Positions 1 to 12,774 are shown, counted from the first letter of the stretch. The stretch is 64,000 nt of DNA from Blastomussa wellsi (GCA_947652115.1 OX393570.1:10769890-10833889); one strand, 5' to 3'. Notes: a model not told the origin generated them from the letters alone. Translations and numbers: made by a program.

Positions 1-1014
1 CTGTTCCTCGAACTCGATTCTGCAGACTACGCACACCGGACTACGAACGCGCAATGAGAAGAATCCAAGGATTGGAATTTTGAGAACTCGCAGAAAGGCC
101 TTTTATCTTTCTAAAAGTGTACATTTATGCCTTTTTTGAAAGTTTGGGTGTCCGTGATGACCTGCCAAAAATTACGGCTTTTTTGGTTCTGGGACAAGTT
201 AAAATATGGATCAACTTTAGAGGCCCATAAAAATGCTAGTATACGTATTTATATATAATGTTATTTTCATCCTTCTAGTTTATTGTGTTAAATTCTCGGT
301 TTTGGCCAGTCAAAAGCGACGCGACCAGAAGGAAAAGTGCTGGGGTCATTGTCCGTTCCCAGGGTCTATCATCTTGAAGTGTATTCTTTTCAGGGATCGA
401 CCTTTCTGAAACAAACAGCTTGAAATTCTTTAGGGGCTATTGAAAAGCATTTTATTTATAAACGACGAACAAATAAATCAACAATAGCCGTTCAGCCATC
501 ATAAATATTCTTTACAAAGAACTTCAAGTGATGTAAGTTAATAATGGTTATTTATTTAATATTTGTTTATTTATTTGTTTTTTCTTTGTTGTGTCATCGA
601 CCAAAACAATATCTATCGCCAACTATCAATGTCTATTACCGATAATCATTTGCATAAAAGCGAGCAATAAAAAATAGAGCTAATAAAGCGACACTCAGAT
701 TAAGTTAATAAATGTGCTTTCGCAACCTCGTCCAATTAGTCTATTGATATGTTATGCATTAAGCATTGAACATTTTCCCAGGTTTACGGTTACTGTTATT
801 AAGATTTGCCATTTGATTATTTTTAAAACGCTATGAAAAAGCATGATTACTCTAACTTTTTATTCAGCAAGGCTGAAAACATATGCTTCTGTTTGTGTTG
901 TATAAAATCACAACCCCACACAAACAAGTATGAAGGATCACTCTCACTTATCAGCTCACATGATATGTCACTCCACAAAACATAAGTACCACCAGGATCA
1001 GCTTCAAAGTTTTG

Positions 1015-1425
1015 TTTTATTTTGTTTTTCACCATTGTACTGTGTAAAGCTGCCCAGAGGGAAAGAGCACGAACATGACTTGAGGTTCTATGTGAGGTGC
1101 CCCACCCTACCCACCCAGACAGAACAGAAAAGCCAGACCACTACACCGGGAACTACGTGCCGTACTCTTTGCGAACAGTGCGTGGGTTCGTTAACGTCCC
1201 ACAGTGTTATTACGAACAAGGATTGTGACACGAGACCTACAATTTATCGTCCTTATCCGAGAAGACTAGAAAGTCTAACGATTTGGAGATGACGTTACAA
1301 AGGCAACACTTTCCCCTCCGTTATTTCAAGACCCTGCGTGTTTGTCCGGCCGAGGTTTAAACCCGCGACCTCCCGCACGGTAGTCCGGCGCTCTAGCAGC
1401 AGAGCCAACCTGTCGGCAGTTGGTT
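1015..1425 (-). mobile_element. tRNA-derived SINE (type 1) in the left palindrome arm
   Basis: Read on the minus strand it starts with a tRNA-like head: an A-box-like stretch near 1400 (GCTGCTAGAGCGCCGGACTA) and a B-box-like GCGGGTTTAAACC near 1355-1367. About 350 bp of non-tRNA body follows. The head resembles a dispersed coral SINE family that I recognise by eye. The corresponding place in the right arm of the palindrome lacks it, which supports insertion after the palindrome formed. Confidence 0.7.
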
Positions 1426-2149
1426 TCCTCTTCTTTGTACAATATCTGTTCGAGAGTAAGTTACAACAAATCGTTTTTGAGATATTTTTGGACTGTCAAA
1501 AGATAGAATTAGGGTCTTTCGAAATATGAGCCACAATGAATAGGATGTGTTAAATACAACAAAAAGCAAAGAGTTTTATATATACTTAGTTTATGTGTCT
1601 TCTATTCAGCCGGTGATTCTTGGTTTATTTGACACGTGACTATCAGAAGTTAGTCACTCTTCGTTCCAGTGCTCTTTACGCAGGATGCCTCAGAGTTACT
1701 TGTCAGAAAAACTGCTGCAAGAGTAATTTGAGACCATTTGTCTAAGTAGACTGAGGTAGGGCAACTTGCCTTCTACTTTCTTAGCTAGACATTCTAGTTC
1801 AAAACTTTCACAAAATACAGCTGAAGTAAATTAAACCAAGTTTCATGAAGAAAGGTGCGCTGGAGATTGGTTTACTTCAGCTCCACTTAGAAAGCTTCGA
1901 ATTATGGGGTCCAGCTAAGAAAGTAAGAAGCAAGGTGCCCTATCTCAGTCTACTCGAGCAAATGGTCTCAAATAGCTCTTGCAGTGGTTCATCTGACAAG
2001 CAATGTCCCTATCAATGTTTAGCCCAAGGGGCGGGCGGGGGAAGACTGGGCATAGATGGACTTTTGGCTTTTAGTGGACTTTCTAGCAACATTTTATTGT
2101 CTTTTAGCAAGACTTTTGACCATCCATTCCAAGGCATTTGAACAGATAA

Positions 2150-2462
2150 TCTCAGCTCAATTCAAATGCCCCGCCTATGCATATGCCTGGCCTCCCTCCT
2201 CACAACCTCAGGCTTAGCGTTGATAGGTGCATAATTTCTGTAGCATGAAGCGACAGAGACTATTTCTACTCCCCCCCTGTACGGGATGCTAGTCCATCGC
2301 ATGGTTACCCCCCAGCAGTAAATTCGCCGGTACCCATTTATACACCTGGGTGAAGAGAGGCACTGTAAGAGTAATGTGTCTTGCCCAAGAACACAACGCA
2401 ATGCCCCGGCTAGGGGCTCGAACCCGGATCGTCCGATCCGGAGTCCAGCGCACTAACTATTA
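2150..2462 (-). mobile_element. tRNA-derived SINE (type 2) in the right palindrome arm
   Basis: On the minus strand the head at 2460-2415 reads GTTAGTGCGCTGGACTCCGG and then has the B-box GGGTTCGAGCC. A body follows with a motif of the type CCCAGGTGTATAAATGGGTA, which is typical of a widespread metazoan SINE central domain. It is unrelated to the SINE in the left arm and is absent from the corresponding left-arm site. Confidence 0.7.
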
Positions 2463-3425
2463 CTCTGTGTTTTTTGCCTTAGATACTTTTCTGCTGGTAT
2501 TTTTGCTTAATTTTAATTTACTTCACATATGGACCAGTACTTAACAGAGATGAGTAATCTCTGTCACGTTAGTGTGCCTCATATTTGAAATGACCGTAAT
2601 ACAATATTTTGAGAGTCGAAAAATATTGAAGACGATATACTTTAACTTAATGCTGTACCAGCTATTGTACATAGAAACCTGAGATCAAACTGATCCTGAT
2701 GGTGCTTATGTTTTGAAGTGAGATCATGTGAGCTGATAAATTAAAGTGATACTTCATACCTGAAGAGTGTATAGGATTGTGATTTTATAATACGGTGAAC
2801 AGTAGCATATATTTTCAGCCTCATTAGAAAGTACATGTGAAAATAGGTTAGCTTTTTTAAAAATTGTCAAAAGGCAAACCTGAATGTCAGCAACAAAAAC
2901 CTGGGAAAATGTCCAATTCTCATGCATAACAACATATCAATAGACTAATTGCATTCAATCAAGAACTGCAAAACGAAAACACGTTGATCTGAGTAATGAT
3001 TTATCAAGTTTGTTTTATTACTCGCTTTTATACAAATGATTCGGTGATAGACATTGCTGGTCGATGGAATAATAAAGACAAATGCATAAGAAAATAAACA
3101 TTATTAACTTACATTTCGTGAGGTTCTTTTGTCAATATTATGATGGCGCCACAGATTTTGTTGATTTATTAATTCATCGGGTCAGATAATGGCTTATGGT
3201 AGATCTTTGTAGATAAATAAAATACTTTTCAATAACGTCTAAAGAATTTCAAGCTGTTTGTTTCAGAAACGTCGAACCCTGAAAAGGATACGCTACAAGA
3301 TGAAAGACCCTGGAAACGAGGTTGCATAGAAAATTGTCAAAATGACCCGAGCGCTTTTCCTTCTGGTCGCGTCGCTTTTGTCAGGCCAAAAGCGGGAATT
3401 TAACACAATAAACTAGAAGGATGAA

Positions 3426-3690
3426 GCTTAAATTTGACTCAAATTTAAGTCCCCGGGTAAGTTTGCCGTTGTTCTAGACAACTTCTCCCTTACACCACCC
3501 CGAGAAAGGAAGATATTGTCACAGTCAGGTCATTAACGAATATTTTGAATCTCGCGCTCGGAAATCGGATACGCGTCCGTTCTTTCAAACCTTTGTTCTT
3601 ATAACAAAAGAGCCTCAATGCGGTCAACAATGACAATACCCATAAAAGGATAAAAGAAATCGTGCCATTGTTAGCAAAATCCTTGCCCAA
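3426..3690. repeat. Arm-specific insertion in the right palindrome arm
   Basis: About 265 bp between two stretches that are contiguous in the left arm (around 255-266). It holds an open frame of 66 residues on the minus strand with one hydrophobic stretch (3490-3690), which I do not recognise and consider probably fortuitous. It is either an insertion into the right arm or a deletion from the left arm. Confidence 0.5.
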
Positions 3691-3889
3691 AGTTTGATAC
3701 GATAAAAAGCATTACATATAAATACGAAAACTAGCATTAACTTGTCCCAGAATAAAAAAAAACCGTTATTTTTGGCAGGTCATCACGGAGACTCAAAATT
3801 TGTCACAAGGCATAAATTTTACACTTTTAGGCAAGGCCCTTCTGCGAATTCTCAAAATTTCAAGCTTTGGATTCTTTTCATTGTTGTGT

Positions 3890-4700
3890 ACGACCTTGCT
3901 GAAGTTGCTCGATTTTTCATTGATTATAAGGTAGGTTTAGCCGCCAAGTACCGGTATTTTCAACTTTTCTATTTTTCAGAAAAATGAAGAAGCTGTAGAG
4001 CTTTCTGATATTATTTTTGAAAACAGTTCGCCAAAGGGGTCCCTCAGGTAAAATAAAATGAAATTTGAAATTTTCTTCCTGTTGTCAAATTCTCCAAATT
4101 TTGGGTCATCAGCACTTAAATGGTAAAATTTCTATTTTCCATGCTTTTAACTTTTCCAGCTTTCTGGGGCTCAGGCTGAACGTTGATAAACATCCTATAC
4201 AATGACCTAAAATAATGCTTGTCTGGTGAATACTTTTGCTACAGCAGGCAAAACACTGGTGCTAGGTATTGACCAAAACGCCTGTTTTTTGCAAATTGCA
4301 ACTTTTCAGATTTTTTCTCTACAAATAATTAATGCCAGCCAACAATTTCAGGTAATTGCATAGACCATTGCAAACATAATCTGCCTGAGTGGCGTTTTTT
4401 CTCAATTATATTCATAAGAAAAGCACCCTCTGAGACACTGTGCCAAAGCTTGTATTGTTACAATGGCAACAAGAGACCCAAACATTATTATGTTTGTCAT
4501 CATTCAAAGCCTGTGAACAGGCTCCGGGGTGGGTCGTGGTGGGTAGGGAACGGTGGAGCCTGCTGACAAAGGGTTCAAGCCGCCATTCCGCCCCCTTGTA
4601 ATTTAAGCTGTCAATTATCTTTCAGCACAGTTCATTAACTACTCGTGGATGCATTGGAATGTAAATAGATTCGCACGAAAGGACGTCCATCTTTAGCTCT
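3890..4700. other. Non-coding stretch between palindrome and LINE
   Basis: AT-rich sequence with no convincing frame, tRNA-like box or inverted repeat that I could see. It ends where the LINE leader begins. Confidence 0.5.
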
Positions 4701-4731
4701 GTGATCGGAACGCTAAGGGAAGCCGTATTTC

Positions 4732-5470
4732 ATGTCTAAAAGAAGCGCCAGGGAAGCTAGAAAATCATCAAGCTCTTCCACTAAATCTACGGGCACACCA
4801 AGTCCTAAAAGGAATCGTACCCGCGACGAAATGGAAGCAAATAAGAAGAACATAACGCTTCAACAAGTTATGAACAACTCACAAGCATGGAAGATAGATT
4901 TGAAGAGCACTTTGGAGCCTTAAAGTCTGAAAAATCTTGTGTAAGTGTTGAATTTAGAGAAGAAATAGAAAATGTTAAAACCAATATAAGAGAGGTAGAA
5001 AAATCCCTGCAGAGTGCGTGGGATAATATTCAAGATCTGCAAAGCCGATGCTAGAACCCAAAGTGATTTTTAAAGAACCACTCAACAAGCTCTTGACCCG
5101 TACCTCGATGAAATCAATCGATTGAAAAGCAGTTCGGGGAACATGGCGTACCAGAAATTGCAAGCAGAAGTACAAACATTGCAAACATGTTTCGCAGAGG
5201 AAAGAGAAAACAGTATTGCGCTGGAAAGCTACTCCAGAATGGAGAACCTCCGGTTTATGAATATTCCGGAGAGTAAGGACGAGAACTGCACAGAGTTATT
5301 GTACCAGAATATATTCAATTCCACGCAGTCCACCGAGTTGGAAAACCGCGAGATGAAGCGACGACGGTTAATCCACGTTCAATTATCGCCAGATTCTTAT
5401 GCAGAGAAGACAGAGACAATATCTACAGAGTGAAGAACCGGATGAAAAGATCGACAAGGTTTAAAAACGC
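4732..5470 (+). pseudogene. LINE ORF1 (nucleic-acid chaperone) remnant
   Basis: ORF1 of L1-type elements binds the element RNA as a coiled-coil trimer. The start at 4732 encodes MSKRSAREARKSSSSSTKST, a basic low-complexity head. After frame breaks comes a heptad-rich helix (5122-5230) and the segment RMENLRFMNIPESK (about 5236-5280), which matches the RRM-like core of L1 ORF1. The end of the RRM (ARFLCREDRDNIYRVKNR) is still readable at 5388-5440 in another frame. Two or more frameshifts separate the pieces. At about 5470 the frame passes directly into ORF2 sequence, so the ORF1 C-terminus is lost. Confidence 0.75.
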
Positions 5471-7966
5471 TTGGGATACCATGAAAATGAAATTCCGCTC
5501 GAGCACGTTACATTATTCCAAGAAAAGAAAGGCAAAAATGAAATCGCAGGAAGAAAATTTGGAATCAGACATTACATCACTACAAAACTTTTTGGAGGAA
5601 GGCAATCTATCGCAAATTCAAGAAAACCGAATTAAGAGTGAATTGGAAGTTAAAACTTTACAACGGGAAGAACTCTCTATATATAAAACTAGGGGGCAAT
5701 TTTACGATCAAAATCGAGATGGTACAATGAAGGAGAAAAAAAATACTTCTTAAACCTAAAGAAACGGAACTTCAATAAAAAAACTATAAAACACCTAAAA
5801 TTGGCAGATAACAAGTTTGTTCATACAGATGAAGAGATTTTAAAGGAAGCAAAAGGCTATTACCAAGAACTATATACTTCCAGAGTTTCACAAACAAATA
5901 ATATCGGTATTTACGATGACCTGTTCTTTCCAAACGGAAGTGCGCTTAGACCTGCACTTGAGAAATTAGCACAAAATTTATGTGAAGGCAAATTGACGGA
6001 ATCTGAATGCTTAGAGAGCTTAAAATCGATAGATTCTAACAAAAGTCCCGGAAGTGACGGTCTTCCAGCCGAATTTTATAAAGTTTTTTGGAAAGACATT
6101 CAACATTACCTTTATGAGGTGATGTTATCGGTGAAAACATCAGACATATAGATAGTATCATAAATTACAACAAGTTGAATGCTTGTTACTATTTATTGTT
6201 ACTATTTATTTTGAGAAAGCTTTTGACAGTATAGAATGGTCTTTTATAGAGAAAACCCTAAGGCATTTCAACTTTTGAAATTCTTTAATAAATTGTATAA
6301 AGGTATTTTACACAAACATCTCTAGTTGTTTCCAAAATAACGGCTTGTCCTCTGACTTCTTCACATTAATTCGAGGCGTAAGACAAGGCTGTCCACTGTC
6401 ACCATACCTGTTTATACTGGGTGCAGAAATATTAGGAAATGCTGCAAGGAATAACCCAAAGATAGGTGGGATAAAAGTACTTGATTCCGGGAATGTAAAA
6501 TATCTCAGTACGCCGATGATACTACGCTTATCCTCGATGGCTCACATCAATCATTCTCAAGGTCCTTATACTTACTAGATGCTTTCGCTTTCATTTCGGG
6601 GTTTAAAGTCAACTTTTATAAACAGAGGCGCTCTGGATTGGTCGCTGTAGAGGCTCGAAAAGTATTCTTCCGTCGGGAGAACCTATATTATGAGCTAATG
6701 AAAAGGTTTACGCTCTTGTGGAGTCTGGTTTACAACCTCAACTGATGATAAACTTCTCGAGGTAAACTTTATGGACAAAATAATTAAGATAGACAATATG
6801 GACAATATGGGAAAATGGAAAAGGATATTTGACTATTATTTAAAAAACTATGGTGAGAAACTGGTTTTTCATGGCAATTTAAAACAGACTGACATTCTTC
6901 TTTTAGATCTAAAAGACTCCTTTTTGAGAGAGGTTGTGGAACAGTGGACTAATATTAATTTTACAGAAAAGAATCATAATTTTAATTCCTCATATACTTG
7001 GTACAATTCGCTTATAAGAATTGAAAACAGACCTTTCTTTTACGGATCCTGGTTCAGGGCAGGGGTTATGGAAGTTAACCATTTATTAGATGAGAGAGGT
7101 AATTTTCTTAGTTACAACGGCTTCGTACGCAAATTTAATATTAAAACAAATTATCTTGAATATTATAAAGTAATATCCGTTATAAGAGAAAACAAAAGAT
7201 CCCTGCCGCCAACTTCAATGGATACTGTCAAATCAGACATCCAAAATCTCCTATCGCAATGGAAAGTTAGCAAAAAGGTATATAACAGGTTATTGAAAAA
7301 AGGCCTTCGTTCCAACAAAGAGTCAGGATAAATGGTTAGCAGAAAAGATTATACCTGAACATGTGAATGTTAATTGGAAAAATACGTATTCTTTAGCATT
7401 TCGTTTCAACACGGGAAACAAAATTGAGGGAGTTCCAATTTAAGTTTCTCCACCGACGCATAGCTACTAATGACTTTCTTCATAGAATAGGGCTTAAACC
7501 AAGCGATTCCTGCACTTTCCGTGGAGAAACTAAAGAAAGTCTGTGTCATTTATTCTGGAATTGCAAACATACCTCTCCTTTTTGGGAAGAAGTTCAGAAA
7601 TGGATATCTGAGAATTTAACAGGCGTTGAGCACACCACCTTCTCTGGAGCTATTTGTTTAGGCATAGTTGATGAAATAGGAAACGTACTTTTACACCACA
7701 TACTGCTTATTGTCAGGTTTCATATTTACACATGTAGACTCGGAAATACCCTCCCACATCTAAAGACTTTTATCCAAAAAGTTTTAAATTCGATGGAAAT
7801 TGAAAAAGAAATTGCCAGAGATAGCAATGCCTTAGATGTTTTTCAAAAAAATGGTCTAAATGGAAGAGTACCCCTCAGTAAATTATCTAATCTTTTCAGT
7901 AAATCATACCTGCCGTGCATAGATGCACCTGTGGATCCGGTTTTTGTTTATTTTTTTAAGTTATGA
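5471..7966 (+). pseudogene. LINE ORF2 (reverse transcriptase and C-terminal region) remnant
   Basis: ORF2 carries out target-primed reverse transcription. Visible blocks in order are the post-endonuclease linker (5471-5870), NKSPGSDGLPAEFYKVFW (6040-6095, RT block 2a), FEKAFDSIEWSFIEK (6213-6258), RGVRQGCPLSPYLF (6373-6414) and the catalytic QYADDTTLILDG (6505-6540, intact but in a shifted frame). Next come the C-terminal segments 6771-7331 and 7424-7966, including a CHLFWNC-type cysteine/histidine motif near 7545-7566. The sequence jumps at about 6135 from YEVMLS to IGENIRHIDS, removing the RT block that normally lies between. The endonuclease domain is absent. The copy is dead. Confidence 0.85.
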
Positions 7967-8075
7967 TAGTGCTTTAGATGTTGATATTTTATTTAGTTGT
8001 ATTTGTGTAAGAAAGTTTCGTATGTGTGTATTTAATAAAAATAAAAATGATAATAATAATTAAATAACAATATAT

Positions 8076-10515
8076 AATTATAATAAGAACCTTCCCAGAA
8101 TCCTTTGCAGCTAGAAATCGTCAATCCCAAATAACTTGGTCAGTTTGAGGGCAGCAAGAGCCCCACGTTGTCTAGAAATAAGTCTTACCATAAACTAATT
8201 ATTGTACAAGACTAAGGGCGATGACGTCATTGGTCACGTGACTTTGCTCACAAGTGCGTTTTTGCTCACTGTGACAAAATTATTTTGTTATTGAAAAAGC
8301 AGTCAACGTGGTTTGAAGCACAATGGTGTGAGCCATTTCGGACTGCCCGGGTACCGAACAAAATATAAATATTAAGGGGGCTATGCACAATTTTTCAAAA
8401 AGTGGGAGTCTGGGTACAAGTGCTATCTCGCGTTGCGTTAAACGCGAGGAAACAAAAATTTGGGTATTGGTAGATATTTTTATGAAATATACATTTTTGT
8501 CCTGTCTAATGCTGTGACGTCATCGGTCACGTGACCAGAACGGATCGAAGTTTAATATTTGCTTTTAAAGTTTACTAGAACCTTTCTCCAAGAATATTTT
8601 TAAGCGAAGTTAGAGTTTAATAAATAGTGTTTTAAAAAATGGCCATTATTACTTTTTCCTAAAAAAGTGCGGCAGTAGAAAATCTAGCTGAAAAGTTTGT
8701 CAGCTTCCTGGTCAACGACCATTTGAGCTAGCAACGAAAGAAAATTTTGCCAAAGGCCTGAATGTATGCTCTTAATAAAGGCGTTGTCAGTTTTTTAAAA
8801 TTTTGATTGGTTTAGGAGGTGATCGATTCTTAAGATTTTTTTCAGAGGAGAGGGCCTGGAGGAGAGAACGAAAACGAGGCTATAATTTCGCGCGCTTTTT
8901 GTTCACTGCGACGCCGCGCCACAAAGATTAGCCAGAAAAAAAAAATCCAAGGACTGGACAACGGACTGGACTTGCATTTTCTTCAAACGGAACTTTTGAC
9001 GAGATTTTTTAATTATTATTGTTTTTTTTTATGGCTGCTGTCTGCTCAGGGACAATGTTTACTTGAGAGGTAAGTTGATACAGATAGTTATTGCTGTTTG
9101 TTAAAAAACAAAACAAAAAAATAAGCGCGTTTGTGGTACACTTAAATGCACTTCCCACCCTCCCACCTAAAAAGTGTTGTTTAATACTCTTGAAATTATA
9201 AAACTTAAACTAGAAGTTGCAGCAATGCGAATGAAATCAAATTAATGCTAACATTAAATGAATCAGTTTAAGTTGCTTAAGGCAACCGATGCAAGCTCAG
9301 AAATTTTACTAAATACGATATTTGAAGGTTAAAAACGTATCGTAAAGAGTGACTGAATAAATGATTACTTTATTTTCAACCGGAACTTAAAACTTAACAC
9401 GTTACCTTCATTCGCACAGACATCAAAACTTTATTTTATACTGTCCATGAACTAAATTCCCTATTACAATCATAACAAAGTGTACAATAAAGCCATTATT
9501 CAAAGTATTGGCCTAAGAAAAATAGTTGCGCATAAACAAATACTGGAACAGTTCGTGCTTTCAAATGGATTACCCTTAGAAATTACACGATTCCGACACA
9601 TAAGTTTAATTTGAGTGGCGAAACATTTTGTTGTATCTGAAAAATTACTGTACTACAAAAAACGTTTTCACAGTGGTTGTAATGCATGGGGGTTCACATA
9701 ATTTAATTCAATTTTTATAGAGCTAACAATTTTATGTCAAAGATTAGGCAGAAACGGAGAAAAGTTTTAAAATCACGGCTGTTTGTGCGAGTTCGTGTAC
9801 GTGCGCGCTAAACGCGGAAAGTACCTAAACTTAATAACTCTGAAGACGTGAAGTACTTAAGTTTATGTCAAAACCGACCGAAGAACAGTAGGAAAAAAAA
9901 ACAAAGAAAGATTAGCAAATAACTGTTTTAATAGATTTGGCAGTTTTACAACGTGTTATACGCTTCTGGTTTGTGGCCCCTGTTTACAATGGTAGTCTGA
10001 GAAAAAACCTTTTTACAACGTTTAAATTGTAAGCCTAGCTTTCGGGTAAATTTCATTTGAATCTATTTTTGAAATTGAGGGGAAATTAAAATGTAATTTA
10101 CTATAAGAATGGGTCCAACACAGAAATCCTGAAAACCTTCTTCACAAACAAACTGACGATAAACTTGAGTATAGGCTTAACTTCTTGCCGAGCCATACAA
10201 AAGTTGGGCACATAAACAAAGACAACGCTTATCTGGCTCATCGGTTGACCATAACTTTTTTGAAGAAAACGACTAAATAAAAAGTCAACGGTAAATACCT
10301 TCTCCAATCGTCGAAAAGGCTACATTGGGCCTCTGCGCAAATGGCACATACTTCGTCTTTAGTCATGCTCAAGCTCAAGCACGGCGGGAAAATTTATGTT
10401 GTCGAATGCAGTCGCGGCGCGAATACAATCCCTTTCATAACGCTTTAGATACATCCAAAAAAGCCGTCCATCAAGCCTTGATATAATTCTTCCCAGAGTG
10501 GCCAGTTAAAAATAA
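8076..10515. other. Intergenic, with a duplicated CRE/E-box phrase
   Basis: No convincing coding frame. The phrase TGACGTCAT.GGTCACGTGAC occurs twice in direct orientation at about 8223-8242 and 8515-8534, combining a CRE-like TGACGTCA with an E-box CACGTG. Around 8870-9070 the sequence becomes locally GC-richer with CGCGC motifs and ends in a good donor-like AGAGGTAAGT (9066-9075). This could be an untranslated first exon and promoter, but nothing downstream confirms it. Confidence 0.35.
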
Positions 10516-10517
10516 TT

Positions 10518-10975
10518 TCACACTCTAACACATCTTTCGGTGACCTAGTCGAAGTGGCGGAAGGAGAGTCGAGTCGAACGAGGTATAGCACAGCGTTGAC
10601 GTGGACGTCGTTAATCCACTGACTTGATCTCAAGTTTTATGCTTCGGACTAGAAATTTTCCAGTACTTAGTTGAATTTGACGGCAAATCTCCCATTTTGG
10701 CGACCATTTCAGCTTTTCACCACAGCTCTTTCACCACACAAATCTTTCACAGTCTAACACATCTTCAGGTGACCTAGTCGAAGTGGCGGAACGAGAGAGT
10801 CGAACGAGGAATCGCACAGCCTTCATGTGGTCTTTAATCCACTGACTTGGTCTAAGGGTTTATGACACAGGATCAACCAAAATTTCAAAATCATTTCACC
10901 GTTTTGAATGTAGTCAAATTTCGGACTAGAAATTTCCCATTACTTTGTTAAACTTGACCGCAAATACCACTTTAG
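10518..10975. repeat. Pair of diverged direct repeats
   Basis: Two copies of a ~165-190 bp unit lie in direct orientation at about 10518-10700 and 10752-10975. Both begin with TCTAACACATCTT and GGTGACCTAGTCGAAGTGGC and share the phrase CGGACTAGAAATTT near their ends. The second copy has a ~50-bp insertion. No open frame is kept. They are probably a tandem or nested copy of a short interspersed repeat. Confidence 0.7.
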
Positions 10976-11216
10976 TGCTGTCGCAAGAAAACCGTCGCTT
11001 CGTTTCAGAAGGTCGATTCGCTTTCTGTGATTGGTTAAACAAAATGACGTGTGAATCGCGAGGTGTGGAGAATCTACGATTCGATGAAAAACATAGCGGG
11101 CAATGTCTTCCTTTGTAATTTTAACCAAAGAAAAAAATTGCAAAACATTTAATTTTTGGTTTATCGTGAACTAAAAAACTGTCAGAAAAAGAGCGGATAG
11201 GCGTGTTTTCAGAGCA

Positions 11217-11234
11217 TCTCTCTCTCTCTCTCTC
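11217..11234. repeat. (TC)n microsatellite
   Basis: Uninterrupted CT/TC dinucleotide run of about nine units. Confidence 0.95.
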
Positions 11235-11441
11235 AACTAACACTTGTGATTTTTTGGTATGAATGAATTAATATGCAAAAACTAAAAAAGGTAAAAATAA
11301 TAAAGAAAAATTGTCAACTATTTTCTCAAAGAAGTACAAATACACTTGCCTCGATCCAAGCCCACTCATAACAAATATGAGGATAAGTTAAATATTCTTT
11401 ATGGGATATATAATTATGTATTGTTATTTCCGGTTTCACTT

Positions 11442-11499
<58 letters not shown>
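11442..11499. repeat. (TAA)n microsatellite
   Basis: About nineteen uninterrupted TAA trinucleotides. Confidence 0.97.
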
Positions 11500-11500
<1 letters not shown>

Positions 11501-12774
11501 GATTCGCACGAAAATATAAAAATTATTCCGGGTTTACTCCAGCTCTTTGATTTCCCGATTTTGTAAAAAGCCGTTAATCTGTAATCCTCAGAATTCTAAA
11601 AGAATAACCTCGCCACCGATCTTCAACGTTTCCAAAAATAAGGAATTGTTGTCCCTGGTGAAAGCATAATGTTGGTTCAAGCAGGATTTCGAGCCTCGCT
11701 AGAACAGATTTTTCCAACCTGAGTTGTATGCCATGTGTACAAGCTGTTTGTCTTTCGCATTCACTTTCCATCCTTACAAGTCACTGCATGAGCCGGCAGA
11801 CAGTTGATAGTTTTCGTGCATTTTCGTCGCTTCGTTCGGTTTGCCGGCTGGAATTTATAAATTCAGCGAAGCGAAATTAACACGAGAGTTTCGCCACGGA
11901 AATACGAAGCGACACGTATACGAAATTCCTCGGCGAAAGGCTGATAAATGTTCTTGAAACAGACCTGTAAACCGCTAATAAATTGCCAGAAGATTCCTTG
12001 TTTCCATAAAAACGATTTTCAGCGATACGCAAATTTTGATGGAATCGGGTCGGCAAAATGTAGACGTCAATCAAACCTGTCAACCTCCTGGATCTGACCA
12101 ATCAGAGCTTGCACTAGAATCTCGTGCAGAGTACGGCGGCATGAAACCTTTGTCTGCAGGCTACGATCCCCAACCGCCCACGAGCCAACCATGTCTTCTC
12201 GACTATCGAGCCACCTTAATGCCTCTTATTGGAGTTCTCAGGTGTCTTACATACAAACGAGGCTAACGGGTCATTGTGCATTGTGTTGTCCGATGTTTTG
12301 ACCCTTTCGCCTCGTTCGCGTGCTGTCTTTACAAAAGAATATATTATCGCAGGCTCTACTTCAATAACAGCTATTTCCTAAAAAGTCAATCTGGTCAGCG
12401 GTTGTTATGAAACAACATGACGGACAGTGAAAGGTCACTGTGATCAATTTGTCGCTGTTTAAATGGACCTCCTCGAACAGATAAATTCTTTTAAGATTTC
12501 ATCGGTTTAGTAAGTGCTCTCTTTCTTCACCATTAGCTAATTCCTCTCAAAATCAAATAAAACTCTCCTCTTTTTGTTCTAAAGTTGGCTCGCAAAGTTT
12601 ATGATGACAACATCGCTGAAAACACCGAGTAGTACTTGTTTCAGCCCTGTTCAACGATCGACAAAGTGATGAACGGCCAACTATTTTTACATATTCTTGG
12701 TGCAGAAGGATGGAGCTTGCTATTGATATGCAGTTTAACCTGTGAGTACGAGCCACTTTTGACATCCAACGGAA

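Larger units (their letters stand above)
50..3885. repeat. Giant degenerate palindrome (foldback element)
   Basis: The sequence folds on itself around position ~1843. The inner arms are about 1691-1815 and 1870-2008. Middle arms pair 1440-1560 with 2545-2680. Long outer arms pair 266-1005 with 2690-3425, then 50-265 with 3690-3885. Matching landmarks are the phrase at 268-300 against 3390-3424, and the phrase at 155-200 against 3740-3790. Arm similarity is clear but imperfect, so it is old. No transposase frame is visible. It is most simply a foldback or long-TIR non-autonomous DNA element; a head-to-head duplication is the alternative. The left outer end may lie outside the window, and I could not define a target-site duplication. 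Confidence 0.8.
4700..8075 (+). mobile_element. L1/Tx1-like LINE retrotransposon, internally deleted copy
   Basis: Remains of an L1-clade non-LTR element in plus orientation: an ORF1 protein with a basic serine-rich start and a coiled coil, the ORF2 segment that follows the endonuclease, reverse transcriptase blocks, and the C-terminal cysteine-rich region. The 3' end runs into an A-rich, TAATAA-rich tail around 8020-8090. The apurinic endonuclease is missing and at least one further block of the reverse transcriptase is deleted. Several frameshifts make it non-functional. Confidence 0.85.
10976..12770. other. Intergenic with microsatellites
   Basis: Apart from the two microsatellites listed separately I see no supported gene. 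The stretch at 12030-12270 is locally GC-richer and open for 76 codons but has no recognisable domain. Confidence 0.4.
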
